A stretch of 34,810 bases of DNA from Clostridia bacterium (GTDB lineage Bacteria > Bacillota_A > Clostridia > Christensenellales > Aristaeellaceae). Below the pieces are notes generated by a model. It searched no databases, was not told the origin of the DNA, and saw nothing but the letters and a program-made list of their open reading frames with translations. Shown in pieces: positions 22,733 to 30,455 of this stretch. Made by a program: the position numbers and the translations under genes. Each line of letters opens with the position of its first letter. Position 1 is the first letter of the stretch. Where the stretch lies: the NCBI GenBank assembly GCA_017481065.1, contig JAFUPT010000090.1, positions 1 through 34,810 of the forward strand, in the 5' to 3' direction.

Positions 22733-23101
22733 ATGTTTTTTATGATCGGAATCAATGATGGGCGAAGGGAGTTTGATTTTTCTCAACTCACCATCTGCGA
22801 TGCTTGCGGCGCTTATGGAAGGCTCACGGTGTTTATGACCTACACCGCCCTGTTCCTCTACCTGATTCCCTGCTTCAAATGGAACCGGAAATACTGGGTG
22901 AAGAGCAGCTGCTGCGATGTGGTGTATGCCCTCGATCCCGAAATCGGCGCGCGCATCGCACGGGGCGAGCAGGTGGAGATCCTGCCGGAGCATATGAGCC
23001 GGGTGTATGATGGAGAAGGGGAACTGCGCCGCTGCGCAAACTGCGGCTATGGCACCCGGGAGGACTTTGGTTTCTGCCCGAAGTGCGGAAGGAAGTTCTG
23101 A
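22733..23101 (+). CDS. Zinc-ribbon protein of unknown function
   Basis: A 122-aa protein with paired cysteines: Cys22-Cys25 (CDACG), Cys60-Cys61, and a C-terminal zinc ribbon of Cys101-Cys104 and Cys115-Cys118 (CANCG, CPKCG). A hydrophobic stretch near residues 34-48 (FMTYTALFLYLIPCF) is short for a membrane helix. GAGG lies seven bases before the ATG at 22733. It sits just after the carbonic anhydrase remnant and 10 bases before the methyltransferase gene. I do not recognise a function; metal binding is the only safe statement. Confidence 0.75.
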   Translation: MFFMIGINDGRREFDFSQLTICDACGAYGRLTVFMTYTALFLYLIPCFKWNRKYWVKSSCCDVVYALDPEIGARIARGEQVEILPEHMSRVYDGEGELRRCANCGYGTREDFGFCPKCGRKF

Positions 23102-23111
23102 GGGAAAAGAT

Positions 23112-23765
23112 ATGCTGACATTTATTGGAATCGGCCCGGGAGATAAGGAGCTCCTCACCTTGAAGGCTGTGCGCATCATCCGGGAGGCAGATGCCATTGC
23201 ATTCGCAGATACCGGCATGGGTTCGAGCGCCGTAAGTGCTATACTGGACGATCTTTTGCGGGATAAGCCGCTGTTTCCGCTGGAAATCCCCATGAAGGGG
23301 AAGCGGGAGGATTGGCTCGCCGCCCATGTGCGCGCGGCGGACAGGCTGCTGGAACTGCTGGAGAGCCATCCCAGCATTGCCTACCCGGTGCTGGGTGATC
23401 CCGGCATTTACGCATCCAGCAGCTATCTGAAGCGCCTCGTGGAGAAAAAGCACCCCTGCAGCGTGGTGCCCGGCATCACCACCATGTGCGCCGCTGCGGC
23501 GGCAGCGGGCATAGCGCTCTGCGAACAGGGTGAATCCCTCACCATACTGGATCGCTTCGAGCCCGAAACTTCCCTCCCGGAGGGCAACGCCGTGATCATG
23601 AAGGGCGGGCGGAAGCTCGCCGCGTTGAAGCGCGCCGCTGCCGGGCGGGAGGCCTGGGCCGTGCGCAATCTCGGCATGGAGAACGAATGGAGCGGTCCCC
23701 TCGCCGATATACCGGAGGAAGATTACTCCTATTTTACCACCATAATTGTGAAGAAGCAGGGATAA
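23112..23765 (+). CDS. Precorrin-2/cobalt-factor-II C20-methyltransferase-like tetrapyrrole methylase
   Basis: A 217-aa SAM-dependent methyltransferase of the tetrapyrrole methylase family, closest by motif to CobI/CbiL, which methylates C20 of precorrin-2 in cobalamin synthesis. Motifs are FIGIGPGDKELLTLKAV at the N-terminus, YPVLGDPGIYASS (about 91-103) and PGITTMCAAAAAAGIALCE (about 120-138). It is slightly shorter than the usual 230-240 aa. The start at 23112 has GAGGGA upstream. No other cobalamin gene is present, so it is an orphan whose role in B12 synthesis cannot be assumed. Its last codons form half of the palindrome at 23751-23778. Confidence 0.8.
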   Translation: MLTFIGIGPGDKELLTLKAVRIIREADAIAFADTGMGSSAVSAILDDLLRDKPLFPLEIPMKGKREDWLAAHVRAADRLLELLESHPSIAYPVLGDPGIYASSSYLKRLVEKKHPCSVVPGITTMCAAAAAAGIALCEQGESLTILDRFEPETSLPEGNAVIMKGGRKLAALKRAAAGREAWAVRNLGMENEWSGPLADIPEEDYSYFTTIIVKKQG

Positions 23766-23778
23766 ATCCCTGCTTCTT
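23751..23778. terminator. 13-bp perfect palindrome spanning the stops of two convergent genes
   Basis: AAGAAGCAGGGAT (23751-23763) pairs with ATCCCTGCTTCTT (23766-23778). The stop codon of the cobI-like gene lies at 23763-23765, and the stop of the opposing gene at 23777-23779. Both genes share one hairpin as their 3' end; there is no long T-run. Confidence 0.65.
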
Positions 23779-23998
23779 AATCTGCGAAGATGCTTACTTC
23801 CTCCAGCAGATCCAGCACATCCATTTCATCCAGCCCCGGGGCCAGCACGGCGATCTGTTTGTTGGCGATGTCGATCTCCGCAGCTTCGATGCCCCGCAGC
23901 AGGAGCCGGTCCATGATCTCCTCTGCACATTTTTCGCAGTGAATCTTGGCCGTGCAGGACTGGCAGGAGAGGTAGGTGAAGCTGAATTCATATTTCAT
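23777..23998 (-). CDS. Small four-cysteine protein, HMA-like
   Basis: A 73-aa soluble protein. Its N-terminus carries two CxxC pairs (Cys12-Cys15 and Cys21-Cys24) followed by a sequence that fits a beta-alpha-beta ferredoxin-like fold of the heavy-metal-associated type (LLLRGIEAAEIDIANKQIAVLAPGL). GGAGG lies seven bases before the ATG at 23998. Metal binding or transfer is likely; classic HMA domains have only one CxxC, so the second pair is unusual. A -10-like TATAAT lies just upstream at 24028-24033. Confidence 0.7.
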   Translation of the reverse strand: MKYEFSFTYLSCQSCTAKIHCEKCAEEIMDRLLLRGIEAAEIDIANKQIAVLAPGLDEMDVLDLLEEVSIFAD

Positions 23999-24027
23999 GG
24001 CGGAACCTCCAGAATGGCATATAGAAC

Positions 24028-24056
24028 ATTATAGCATAAAGGGCGGCCCTGCGAAA
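24028..24056 (-). promoter_or_regulatory. Possible promoter of the small four-cysteine gene
   Basis: Minus strand -10 TATAAT (24028-24033) with a weak -35 TTTCGC (24051-24056) inside the loop of the putP terminator. Readthrough from putP is an alternative source of transcript. Confidence 0.35.
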
Positions 24057-24070
24057 GCAGGACCGCCCTT
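24039..24070 (-). terminator. Terminator after putP
   Basis: Stem AAGGGCGG.CCTGC / GCAGG.CCGCCCTT with loop GAAA (one C-A mismatch). On the minus strand it is followed by TTATGCTAT. It lies 12 bases past the putP stop. Confidence 0.75.
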
Positions 24071-24081
24071 CGGATTTTTGC

Positions 24082-25638
24082 TTACTTGCCTGCGCGAACG
24101 GCTTCGAAGTCTTCCTCGATCTCCTTGGAGGGAGCCTTGGTGAGCAGGGATACCACCACGATGCAGATGCTGGAGAAGATGAAGGCGGGCAGCAGTTCAT
24201 AGATGGCGAATACGCCGCCCAGCTTGCTGATCACCAGCTTCCACAGGAATACCATGCCTGCGCCGCTGAGCATGCCGGCGATGGCGCCCGCGCGGTTGGT
24301 GCGCTTCCAGAACAGGGAGAAGAGCATCAGCGGGCCGAAGGTGGCGCCGAAGCCTGCCCATGCGAAGGAAACGATCTGGAAGATTACGCTGTTTTCATCC
24401 AGCGCGATCACGATGCCGATCAGCGCCAGCACCAGCAGGGTGATGCGGGAGATGATCATAACCTGCTTGTCGCTAGCATCCTTCTTGCAGATGCCCTGGA
24501 AGATGTTCTTGGCAAATGCGGATGCGGCGATCAGCAGATAGGAGTCGGAAGAAGAAATGGTTGCGGCCAGGATGCCCGCCATTACGAAGCCGGCAAGGAT
24601 GGCCGGCAGGGAGCTGGTGGCCAGGGTGATGAAGATATTTTCCGCAGAGGACTTGGTCAGGTGCGCGGTGGGGAAGAGCTGGCGGCCCACGATGCCGATG
24701 AATACGGCAACGCCCAGGGAGATCACTACCCAAACCATGGCGATGCGGCGGGAACGGGCGAGCTCATCTTCGCGGCGGATGGCCATGAAGCGCAGCAGAA
24801 CCTGGGGCATGCCGAAGTAGCCCAGGCCCCATGCCAGCATGGAGCAGACGGTGAGGAAGCCGTAGGGGGCTGCATCGCCGAACACGGGCGCGCCATCGGC
24901 TACCACCTGCACGCCTGCCTCAAGGGTGGGGGTGGCCAGGCCGAAGAACTCCAGGAAGCCGGGGATGCTCTTGGCATTTTCGATTACGGAACCGATGCCG
25001 CCTGCCTGCATGGTGCTGAGAACCACGATCACCGTCAGCGCCACAATCATTACGATGGCCTGCATGAAGTCCGATGCGCTCTCCGCCAGGAAGCCGCCCA
25101 GCAGGGTGTAGAGCAGCACGAAGACTGCGCCCACGATCATCATCGATACATAGGGAGCGCCGAACAGCGTGGAGAACAGCTTGCCGCAGGTTACGAAGCA
25201 GCTGGCGGCGTAAACCGTGAAGAAGATCAGAATGAAGGCGGCCGCGATGAACATGATTACCTTCTTCTTCTCACGGAAGCGGTTGGAGAAGAACTCCGGC
25301 AGGGTGATGGAATTGTTGGCGCGCACGCTGTAACGGCGCAGGCGCTTGGAAACCACCAGCCAGTTCAGATATGTACCCACTGCCAGGCCGAAGGCGGTCC
25401 AGAAGGCGTCGGCAAGGCCGCACCAGTAGGCCACGCCCGGCAGGCCCATCAGCAGCCATCCGCTCATATCGGATGCTTCCGCGCTCATGGCCGTTACCCA
25501 GGGACCCAGCGAACGTCCGCCGAGGAAGTATTCCTCGGAATTTTTGTTGGCACGCTTTGCATAAAGCAGGCCAATTCCAATAACCACGGCCATATAAACC
25601 ACCATGGCAATCAGAATCTGAATCGTATTTGCACTCAT
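24082..25638 (-). CDS. putP: Sodium/proline symporter
   Basis: A 518-aa SSS-family membrane transporter that imports L-proline with Na+. It has about 13 hydrophobic segments. The family signatures are FLGGRSLGPWVTAMSAEASDMSGWLLMGLPG (near 40-70), including the Na+ and substrate-site residues of the AxASDMSGWL type, and GGFLAESASDFMQA near 195-208. Start 25638 has AGGAGG upstream; an ATG at 25680 has none. It is monocistronic with its own promoter (25717-25745) and terminator. Other SSS substrates (pantothenate, sugars) are less likely given the strong PutP signature. Confidence 0.92.
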   Translation of the reverse strand: MSANTIQILIAMVVYMAVVIGIGLLYAKRANKNSEEYFLGGRSLGPWVTAMSAEASDMSGWLLMGLPGVAYWCGLADAFWTAFGLAVGTYLNWLVVSKRLRRYSVRANNSITLPEFFSNRFREKKKVIMFIAAAFILIFFTVYAASCFVTCGKLFSTLFGAPYVSMMIVGAVFVLLYTLLGGFLAESASDFMQAIVMIVALTVIVVLSTMQAGGIGSVIENAKSIPGFLEFFGLATPTLEAGVQVVADGAPVFGDAAPYGFLTVCSMLAWGLGYFGMPQVLLRFMAIRREDELARSRRIAMVWVVISLGVAVFIGIVGRQLFPTAHLTKSSAENIFITLATSSLPAILAGFVMAGILAATISSSDSYLLIAASAFAKNIFQGICKKDASDKQVMIISRITLLVLALIGIVIALDENSVIFQIVSFAWAGFGATFGPLMLFSLFWKRTNRAGAIAGMLSGAGMVFLWKLVISKLGGVFAIYELLPAFIFSSICIVVVSLLTKAPSKEIEEDFEAVRAGK

Positions 25639-25716
25639 GTTGTAACCTCCTACCCCACTAGAGTCTGCAAAACTGTGCATGGAAAAACAGGCTGCCAGTT
25701 TTGAGAAAGTGTGTCT

Positions 25717-25745
25717 ATTTTATCATGTTAAAATATTGAAGTCAA
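25717..25745 (-). promoter_or_regulatory. Predicted putP promoter
   Basis: Minus strand -35 TTGACT (25740-25745), a 17-bp spacer, -10 TAAAAT (25717-25722). The 304-base region between putP and the methyltransferase gene holds only this and the divergent promoter at 25893. Confidence 0.72.
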
Positions 25746-25892
25746 TCGGTATTATGTTGAATATGTTTTACATTTATCCTTCATAATGAATTTTTTGCAT
25801 TTTCGGGCTTCAAAATTCGGCTTCTGCGGGCCGTTTTGCCCGTTGAAGTGAAATTCTGCGGCGATGGTTTCGTCAGTTTTACGGATGCACCG

Positions 25893-25921
25893 TTGCAAAG
25901 CGGAGCCGTATGGGCTATAAT
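25893..25921 (+). promoter_or_regulatory. Predicted promoter of the methyltransferase gene
   Basis: -35 TTGCAA (25893-25898), a 17-bp spacer and -10 TATAAT (25916-25921). The leader is very short, about 15 bases, with GGAGGAG just inside it. Confidence 0.65.
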
Positions 25922-25942
25922 GGTTCCGGGGAGGAGATATAA

Positions 25943-26566
25943 ATGGGCAGTGCGCCTGCGGTCAACTGGGAGAAAAAGCTGAATATCCTTACCGGCGCGG
26001 CCTCCTTTGAGCGGGAGGACGCCCATCATTCCCGCTACGAGGCCACGAGCTACCCCGTGCTCGAGCGCCTCGCGCAAAGCGGCTTCATCCGCAGGGAGGA
26101 TACCGTGGTGGACTATGGCTGCGGCAAGGGCCGCGTGGGCTTCTTCCTGAATTATGCGCTGGGCTGCGGCGCGGTGGGCGTGGAATATAATGAAGCGCTG
26201 TATGGTGACGCCCTCAAAAACCTCGCCTCCTATTCCGGCAGGGATGCGGGCAAGGTTTCCTTCGCATGCGTCCCGGCGGAAAACTATGCGCCCGGCAGCG
26301 CCAATTGCTTCTATTTCTTCAATCCCTTTTCGGTGAAGATCCTCCAGGCGGTGCTCAGGCGGATATTCGAATCCTATTATGACGCGCCCCGGGAGATGCG
26401 CATCTTCTTTTATTATGCCCTTGATTCCTATCTCGCCTGCCTGATGGCGGAGGATGGGCTGGAGTTTGCCGGGGAGATTGATTGCCGGGATCTCTTCCAC
26501 AATGATGATGTCCGGGAGAAGATACTCGTGTTCCGAATTCCCGCGCCGGATCAAATGCCGGAATAG
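25943..26566 (+). CDS. Class I SAM-dependent methyltransferase
   Basis: A 207-aa soluble Rossmann-fold methyltransferase. SAM-binding motif I is VVDYGCGKGRVGFFL (55-69), followed by the acidic strand-2 end GVEYNEALY. The motif IV region reads CFYFFNPFS, where NPF replaces the NPPY of N-methyltransferases. GGGGAGGAG lies directly before the ATG at 25943. It stands alone between its own promoter and a bidirectional terminator. The substrate cannot be told; the NPFS motif and overall form recall small-molecule or histone-methylase-like enzymes. Confidence 0.83.
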   Translation: MGSAPAVNWEKKLNILTGAASFEREDAHHSRYEATSYPVLERLAQSGFIRREDTVVDYGCGKGRVGFFLNYALGCGAVGVEYNEALYGDALKNLASYSGRDAGKVSFACVPAENYAPGSANCFYFFNPFSVKILQAVLRRIFESYYDAPREMRIFFYYALDSYLACLMAEDGLEFAGEIDCRDLFHNDDVREKILVFRIPAPDQMPE

Positions 26567-26570
26567 GCGA

Positions 26571-26606
26571 AAAGGAACCGCCCGGTGCGTGCCGGACGGT
26601 TCCTTT
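26571..26606. terminator. Bidirectional terminator
   Basis: AAAGGAACCG (26571-26580) pairs with CGGTTCCTTT (26597-26606), extended by CCGG/CCGG. It separates the convergent methyltransferase and DUF2318 genes. Confidence 0.85.
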
Positions 26607-26620
26607 CATATTGAAGTGAA

Positions 26621-27115
26621 TTACTTCCAGTTGGCAAAGATGGATGCAGATTGCTTCAGGAAATCATAGGATATCTGGATGTCGCTTTCGGTCTCCGTCT
26701 TATTTGCGGGGAAGATGGGCCAGGGATTGCAGCCGCCGGACTGGATTTCCACCTGTTCGGGGGTGAAATGGAAGCCGCAGTTCTGGCAGACGAGGTCGCG
26801 GCCCTCCTGCACATAGTAGCCCGCGCCGGAATTGAAGCAGCTCTGGCAGGTGTTGAAGGCCGTGCGGATCGTGCCGTCGGAAGCCTTAACCGCCAGCACC
26901 TCCATGGCAGTGCCGTCCACATCGATGGGGTAGAAGCGTACATCGCTGCCGATATCTGCCTTGTTGATCACAAGGGCCTCTCCCTCGGCAATCGCCTGCG
27001 CGCCGCCTTCATTCGCGGGTGCGCTCTCAGGAAGCTGGTTCAAAATAATGATGGCTGCGGCAGCGCAAACCAGCACGATGGTCAGGATGATCAGTATCAG
27101 GTTTGATTTTTTCAT
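26621..27115 (-). CDS. DUF2318 membrane-anchored cysteine protein
   Basis: A 164-aa protein. An N-terminal hydrophobic segment (about residues 6-26) anchors it to the membrane, with the rest outside. The soluble part has Cys90-Cys93 (TCQSC), Cys110-Cys113 (CQNCG) and GGCNPWPI (Cys129), the DUF2318 pattern of Fe-S or metal-binding membrane proteins linked to iron and copper uptake. It begins 12 bases after the stop of the HMA-TauE-cupredoxin gene, so the two form an operon. In this setting it is likely to receive or deliver copper or iron at the cell surface; the metal is not known. Confidence 0.85.
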   Translation of the reverse strand: MKKSNLILIILTIVLVCAAAAIIILNQLPESAPANEGGAQAIAEGEALVINKADIGSDVRFYPIDVDGTAMEVLAVKASDGTIRTAFNTCQSCFNSGAGYYVQEGRDLVCQNCGFHFTPEQVEIQSGGCNPWPIFPANKTETESDIQISYDFLKQSASIFANWK

Positions 27116-27127
27116 CTTAAAAGCTCC

Positions 27128-28585
27128 TTACATTACGATGATATTGCCCCGGATCATGCCCATCCAGCAAGTGTAGGCGTAGTCTCCGGGCGCTTCGGGG
27201 GTGAATTCGATGATGTTTTCCCCCTCGGAGAATGCGTAATCGATGCCGTCTTCCGGAATAAACAGGCGGTAGTTGCAGCCGTTGATGCTGCCCGATGGAG
27301 CGTCAATATTCCATTTCACCGGCATGCCTGCCTGCACCATGATGGTGGGATACTGCCCCGGCTGCAGGGTGCTGCGCACCTGCTGGACGCCATCGACAAC
27401 CTGCACCCGGGAATCCTGGGCTTGCGGCGCATTTTCCAGCTGCTGCAGCGCCGCCCCGGCGGATACTGCCAGCACCAGCGCCGCCGCCACGCCGGCAATG
27501 CGATATGCCTTCCGGCGGAAGGGGATGCTTGCTGCGATGCCTGCGGCAAATAGGGCGATTACGAGGAACAGCAGCTTGTCGGGGAGGAGCATGCCGGACA
27601 GGCTGCCGCCCTGGGCCAGCATGGAAAGGCCGAGCACGGCCACCAGCACAGCGCCGGTATTCATCACGGCCCGGGCAAAGCGCTTGCCCAGCGCGCTGAC
27701 CAGCGCGCCGAGGCCCAGCATCAGCGGCACGGTTCCCAGGCTGAACAGCAGCATGGAGAGCGCGCCCGTGAGGGGATTGCCGGATGCGAGGGCCAGTATC
27801 TGCATCGATTGCAGCGGGCCGCAGGGCATCAGGCCGTTCAGCAGGCCAATGATGAAGGGCCGCCGGGCGGCCGCCTTGCCGGCGCCGATCCTCCGGGCGA
27901 TGAAGCCCGGCATGCGCGGGTTCAATTTGCGCAGCCAGGGGAAAATACCCAGCATGTTCACGCCCATAACCACCATCAGCGCGCCTGCCAGCAGCTTCAA
28001 AATGCCCTGCAGCAGCACGGGAACGCCCCCTGAGGAATTTCCGCCCACCAGCATTCCCACCAGTCCCAGCAGGAAGCCGACCACCGTGTAGGAAACAACC
28101 CTGCCCGCGTTGTAGAGCAGAGAGGGGAGGAATGCGTTTCCCTGCTGCCGCCCGCCCGGCAGGCTTTGGGACAGGTTGATGCCGCCGCACATGGCGATGC
28201 AGTGTACCGAGGTGAACAGGCCCACCACGAAGAGCATGCCGTAGCCCATGCCGCTCTCCGCCAGCTGGCTGGGAACCAGCAGGTTCAGCACGCCGAAATG
28301 CTCCAGCAGGATGTACAGCGCGATGATGATCACCGGCAGGCAGATGGTCTTGCTGATATCCATCTGCCCATCCGGCAGCAGGTCGTAGCCCAAATCCGCA
28401 ATGGTTTTGCCGATGCGGTCCACGTTGGTTATGCCTGGATCGAAGCTGAGCTGGGCGGTGCCGCGCTCGTAACTTACGCTGATTTCGGAAACGCCGGGCA
28501 GCGCGGACAGCGCCTTGTATATCTTCTTCTGGCAGTTGATGCATGTCATACCGCCGATGTGAAAGCGTTTTTTGATGAGAGCCAA
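27128..28585 (-). CDS. HMA - TauE/SafE (UreH-like) - cupredoxin fusion membrane protein
   Basis: A 485-aa three-part protein. Residues 1-70 form a heavy-metal-associated domain with GGMTCINC (Cys15, Cys18). About 75-380 is a six- to seven-helix SafE/UreH-like membrane domain, with FTSVHCIAMCGG near 125 and GLLNGLMPCGP near 250 in pseudo-twofold repeat. About 400-485 is a cupredoxin-like domain with Cys437, Cys473, Met475 and Met477 as candidate copper ligands. The start is an uncommon TTG at 28585, supported by AGGAGG at optimal spacing and the typical HMA N-terminus. Copper handling or export across the membrane is the best reading. It is the first gene of an operon with the DUF2318 protein. 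Confidence 0.87.
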   Translation of the reverse strand: MALIKKRFHIGGMTCINCQKKIYKALSALPGVSEISVSYERGTAQLSFDPGITNVDRIGKTIADLGYDLLPDGQMDISKTICLPVIIIALYILLEHFGVLNLLVPSQLAESGMGYGMLFVVGLFTSVHCIAMCGGINLSQSLPGGRQQGNAFLPSLLYNAGRVVSYTVVGFLLGLVGMLVGGNSSGGVPVLLQGILKLLAGALMVVMGVNMLGIFPWLRKLNPRMPGFIARRIGAGKAAARRPFIIGLLNGLMPCGPLQSMQILALASGNPLTGALSMLLFSLGTVPLMLGLGALVSALGKRFARAVMNTGAVLVAVLGLSMLAQGGSLSGMLLPDKLLFLVIALFAAGIAASIPFRRKAYRIAGVAAALVLAVSAGAALQQLENAPQAQDSRVQVVDGVQQVRSTLQPGQYPTIMVQAGMPVKWNIDAPSGSINGCNYRLFIPEDGIDYAFSEGENIIEFTPEAPGDYAYTCWMGMIRGNIIVM

Positions 28586-28655
28586 GGGATACCTCCTTCG
28601 GGAAAGCGCGGGTATGTATGCGCAGCAGGGAGGGAAACCCGCCGTGCTGCATGTG

Positions 28656-28684
28656 ATTATACACCTTTAAATCTACTGTGTCAA
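28656..28684 (-). promoter_or_regulatory. Consensus promoter of the metal-handling operon
   Basis: On the minus strand, a perfect -35 TTGACA (28679-28684), a 17-bp spacer and a perfect -10 TATAAT (28656-28661). Such a strong promoter suggests control by a repressor; see the palindrome at 28672-28688. Confidence 0.88.
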
Positions 28685-28688
28685 TAGA
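28672..28688. promoter_or_regulatory. Palindrome over the -35 of the metal-handling promoter
   Basis: TCTACTGTGTCAATAGA: seven-base arms TCTACTG and CAATAGA pair with one mismatch around TGT. It covers the -35 box, a position suited to a repressor. It is not a clear CopY or CsoR consensus. Confidence 0.45.
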
Positions 28689-28714
28689 CTATATAACCAT
28701 TGGAGCGCGGCTGT

Positions 28715-28840
28715 GAATTGCAGGGAGCATGAAAAAAAGCCTGCCCAGCTCTGGAATTGCAGGGTCATTCGGGTGTTTTTCGAAAATAATTGCGCTGACC
28801 GATATTCTTTCTTTTTGCCAAAAAACGTGGAATTGCAGGG
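28715..28840 (+). repeat. Three direct copies of GAATTGCAGGG
   Basis: Copies at 28715-28725, 28754-28764 and 28830-28840 in the 400-base non-coding stretch between the TauE fusion gene and the AroE-like gene. They lie upstream of the AroE/TRAP promoter. No gene is seen in this stretch. Confidence 0.6.
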
Positions 28841-28910
28841 GTTCCAGCGATTTTTCGCGCCGTTTGTGATTCAACACATACGTTAAAATTTGGATAAATA
28901 GCAGGAATTT

Positions 28911-28938
28911 TTGCGGTAGTATCGAAAATTTATAAAAT
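28911..28938 (+). promoter_or_regulatory. Predicted promoter of the AroE-like/TRAP operon
   Basis: -35 TTGCGG (28911-28916), a 16-bp spacer and -10 TAAAAT (28933-28938). Confidence 0.5.
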
Positions 28939-28986
28939 TCGCCCGCGCGGGATGGATGCGTGGGCACAAAGATTGGATGGGTTGCA

Positions 28987-29850
28987 ATGAACATTGATAT
29001 CAACACGAAAATGATCACGCTGATCGGCACGCCGCTGGGCCAGTCCTTCGCGGCGCGAATGCAGAACACCGGTTATGCGGCGGCGGGGCTGAACATGGCC
29101 TATTTTTACACCGAGGCCGATGACGCCCATTTGGAGGAGATCATCAACGGCGTGCGCTATATGCCCTCCTTCGCCGGCTGCGCGGTGACCAAGCCCAACA
29201 AGGTGAAGGTGCTCAAGTACCTGGATGAGCTGGATCCCCTCTGCGAAAAGATGGGGGCCTGCAACACCGTAGTGAAGCGGGCGGACGGCAAGCTGGTGGG
29301 CTACAATACCGATGGCGCGGGCTTCTATGTATCCCTCACGAAAGAGGCGCAGTTTGATATTGCCGGGAAGAGCTTCTTCTGCTTCGGGGCCGGCGGCGCG
29401 GGGCGGGCGATCTGCTCGGTACTGGCCAACAACGGCGCAAAGCAGATTTACATTACCGATCTATATGCCGATTGCGGCAAGGACCTGGTGCAGGATATCA
29501 ACGAACACTTCGCTCCGATCGCCTGCTTCGTGGATTACGGCGATTATTCCAAGCTGGGCGAATGCGAGATGGTGATCAACGCCACGGGCATCGGAATGGG
29601 GGATAGCATCGGCCAGAGCCCCATGCCGGAGGAGGAAATCCGCCCCGGCCAGCTTTATTTCGACGCCTGCTATAACCCGGCAAAGACCCAGTTTTTGCTG
29701 AACGCTGAAAAGAAGGGCTGCCGCATCCTCAATGGACTGGGCATGTCGCTTTACCAGGGCGTGGTTCAGATTGAGCTCTGGACCGGCCAAAAGGCCCCCG
29801 AGGAAGCTATGCGCCAGGAGCTTTTGAAAATCCTGGCCGAAAAGGCTTGA
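28987..29850 (+). CDS. Divergent shikimate/quinate dehydrogenase family protein
   Basis: A 287-aa NAD(P)-dependent oxidoreductase of the AroE/YdiB family. Catalytic Lys72 (VTKPNK) and Asp109 (YNTDGAGF) are kept, and the nucleotide loop GAGGAGRA is at 134-141. The substrate-binding N-terminal motif is altered: the usual HSxSPxxHN reads QSFAARMQN, losing one of the two shikimate-contacting serines, the Pro and both His. The ATG at 28987 is chosen over an upstream in-frame GTG at 28960; the ribosome site (GGATGGG) is weak. It leads an operon with a TRAP transporter, so a catabolic role on an imported cyclic or branched hydroxyacid is more likely than aromatic amino acid synthesis. Confidence 0.85.
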   Translation: MNIDINTKMITLIGTPLGQSFAARMQNTGYAAAGLNMAYFYTEADDAHLEEIINGVRYMPSFAGCAVTKPNKVKVLKYLDELDPLCEKMGACNTVVKRADGKLVGYNTDGAGFYVSLTKEAQFDIAGKSFFCFGAGGAGRAICSVLANNGAKQIYITDLYADCGKDLVQDINEHFAPIACFVDYGDYSKLGECEMVINATGIGMGDSIGQSPMPEEEIRPGQLYFDACYNPAKTQFLLNAEKKGCRILNGLGMSLYQGVVQIELWTGQKAPEEAMRQELLKILAEKA

Positions 29851-29891
29851 TCAAGGTTTTCCGCATGATTACTTAGGAGAAGAGGGATTCA

Positions 29892-30455
29892 ATGAAACTG
29901 CTGAAATGGCTGGATGCGCACTTTGAAGAGGCCATGCTGGTTGTGCTTCTGGTGCTGATTTCCTGCGTGGAGCTGATACAGGTTATTTTCCGAAATGTGC
30001 CCTTCATTCCGGCGCTCACCTGGGCGGAGGAGTTCTGCCGCTTCTGCTGGATATGGAGCGTGTTTATCTCCCTGCCTTACACCATCCGCAAGGGCAGCAT
30101 GCTGCGCGTGAGCGTGCTGCTGGATGTGTTTCCCCAGAAGGTGCGCAGCGTGATCAACATCGCGGTGGACCTGATCAACACGGCGGCCATGGCGCTGCTG
30201 GGCTATCATTCCATCGAGGTTGTGCAGCGCATCTTGAAGAGCGGCGAAACCAGCCCGGCCATGCGCTGGCCCATGTGGACTGTTTACAGCATCATGCTGC
30301 TGGGCTTCGCGCTGGGCATCGTGCGCAGCGTGCAGCAGGCGGTGATTCACATCAAGGGCTTCAATGAAAAGACCCTGAGCACCATCGAACAAACCATGGC
30401 GGACGCGGCGGAAGAATCCGATACCGCGAGGAAAGTGGAAGGAGGCAATGCATAA
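29892..30455 (+). CDS. TRAP transporter small permease (DctQ-like)
   Basis: A 187-aa integral membrane protein with four hydrophobic segments, the small subunit of a tripartite ATP-independent periplasmic transporter. Typical DctQ features are RNVPFIPALTWAEEFCRFCWIW near 35-55 and the conserved YTIRKGSMLRVSVLLD loop near 62-78. The ribosome site is GGAGAAGAGGG before 29892. Its stop overlaps the start of the large permease by one base (TAATG), so the two are translated together. A Glu/Asp-rich cytoplasmic tail of about 30 residues follows the last helix. Confidence 0.92.
   Translation: MKLLKWLDAHFEEAMLVVLLVLISCVELIQVIFRNVPFIPALTWAEEFCRFCWIWSVFISLPYTIRKGSMLRVSVLLDVFPQKVRSVINIAVDLINTAAMALLGYHSIEVVQRILKSGETSPAMRWPMWTVYSIMLLGFALGIVRSVQQAVIHIKGFNEKTLSTIEQTMADAAEESDTARKVEGGNA

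Noticed and set aside
28689..29069. Small minus-strand open frame in the gap before the AroE-like gene
   Set aside because: It overlaps the AroE-like start and the promoter, has no ribosome site and shows no family features.
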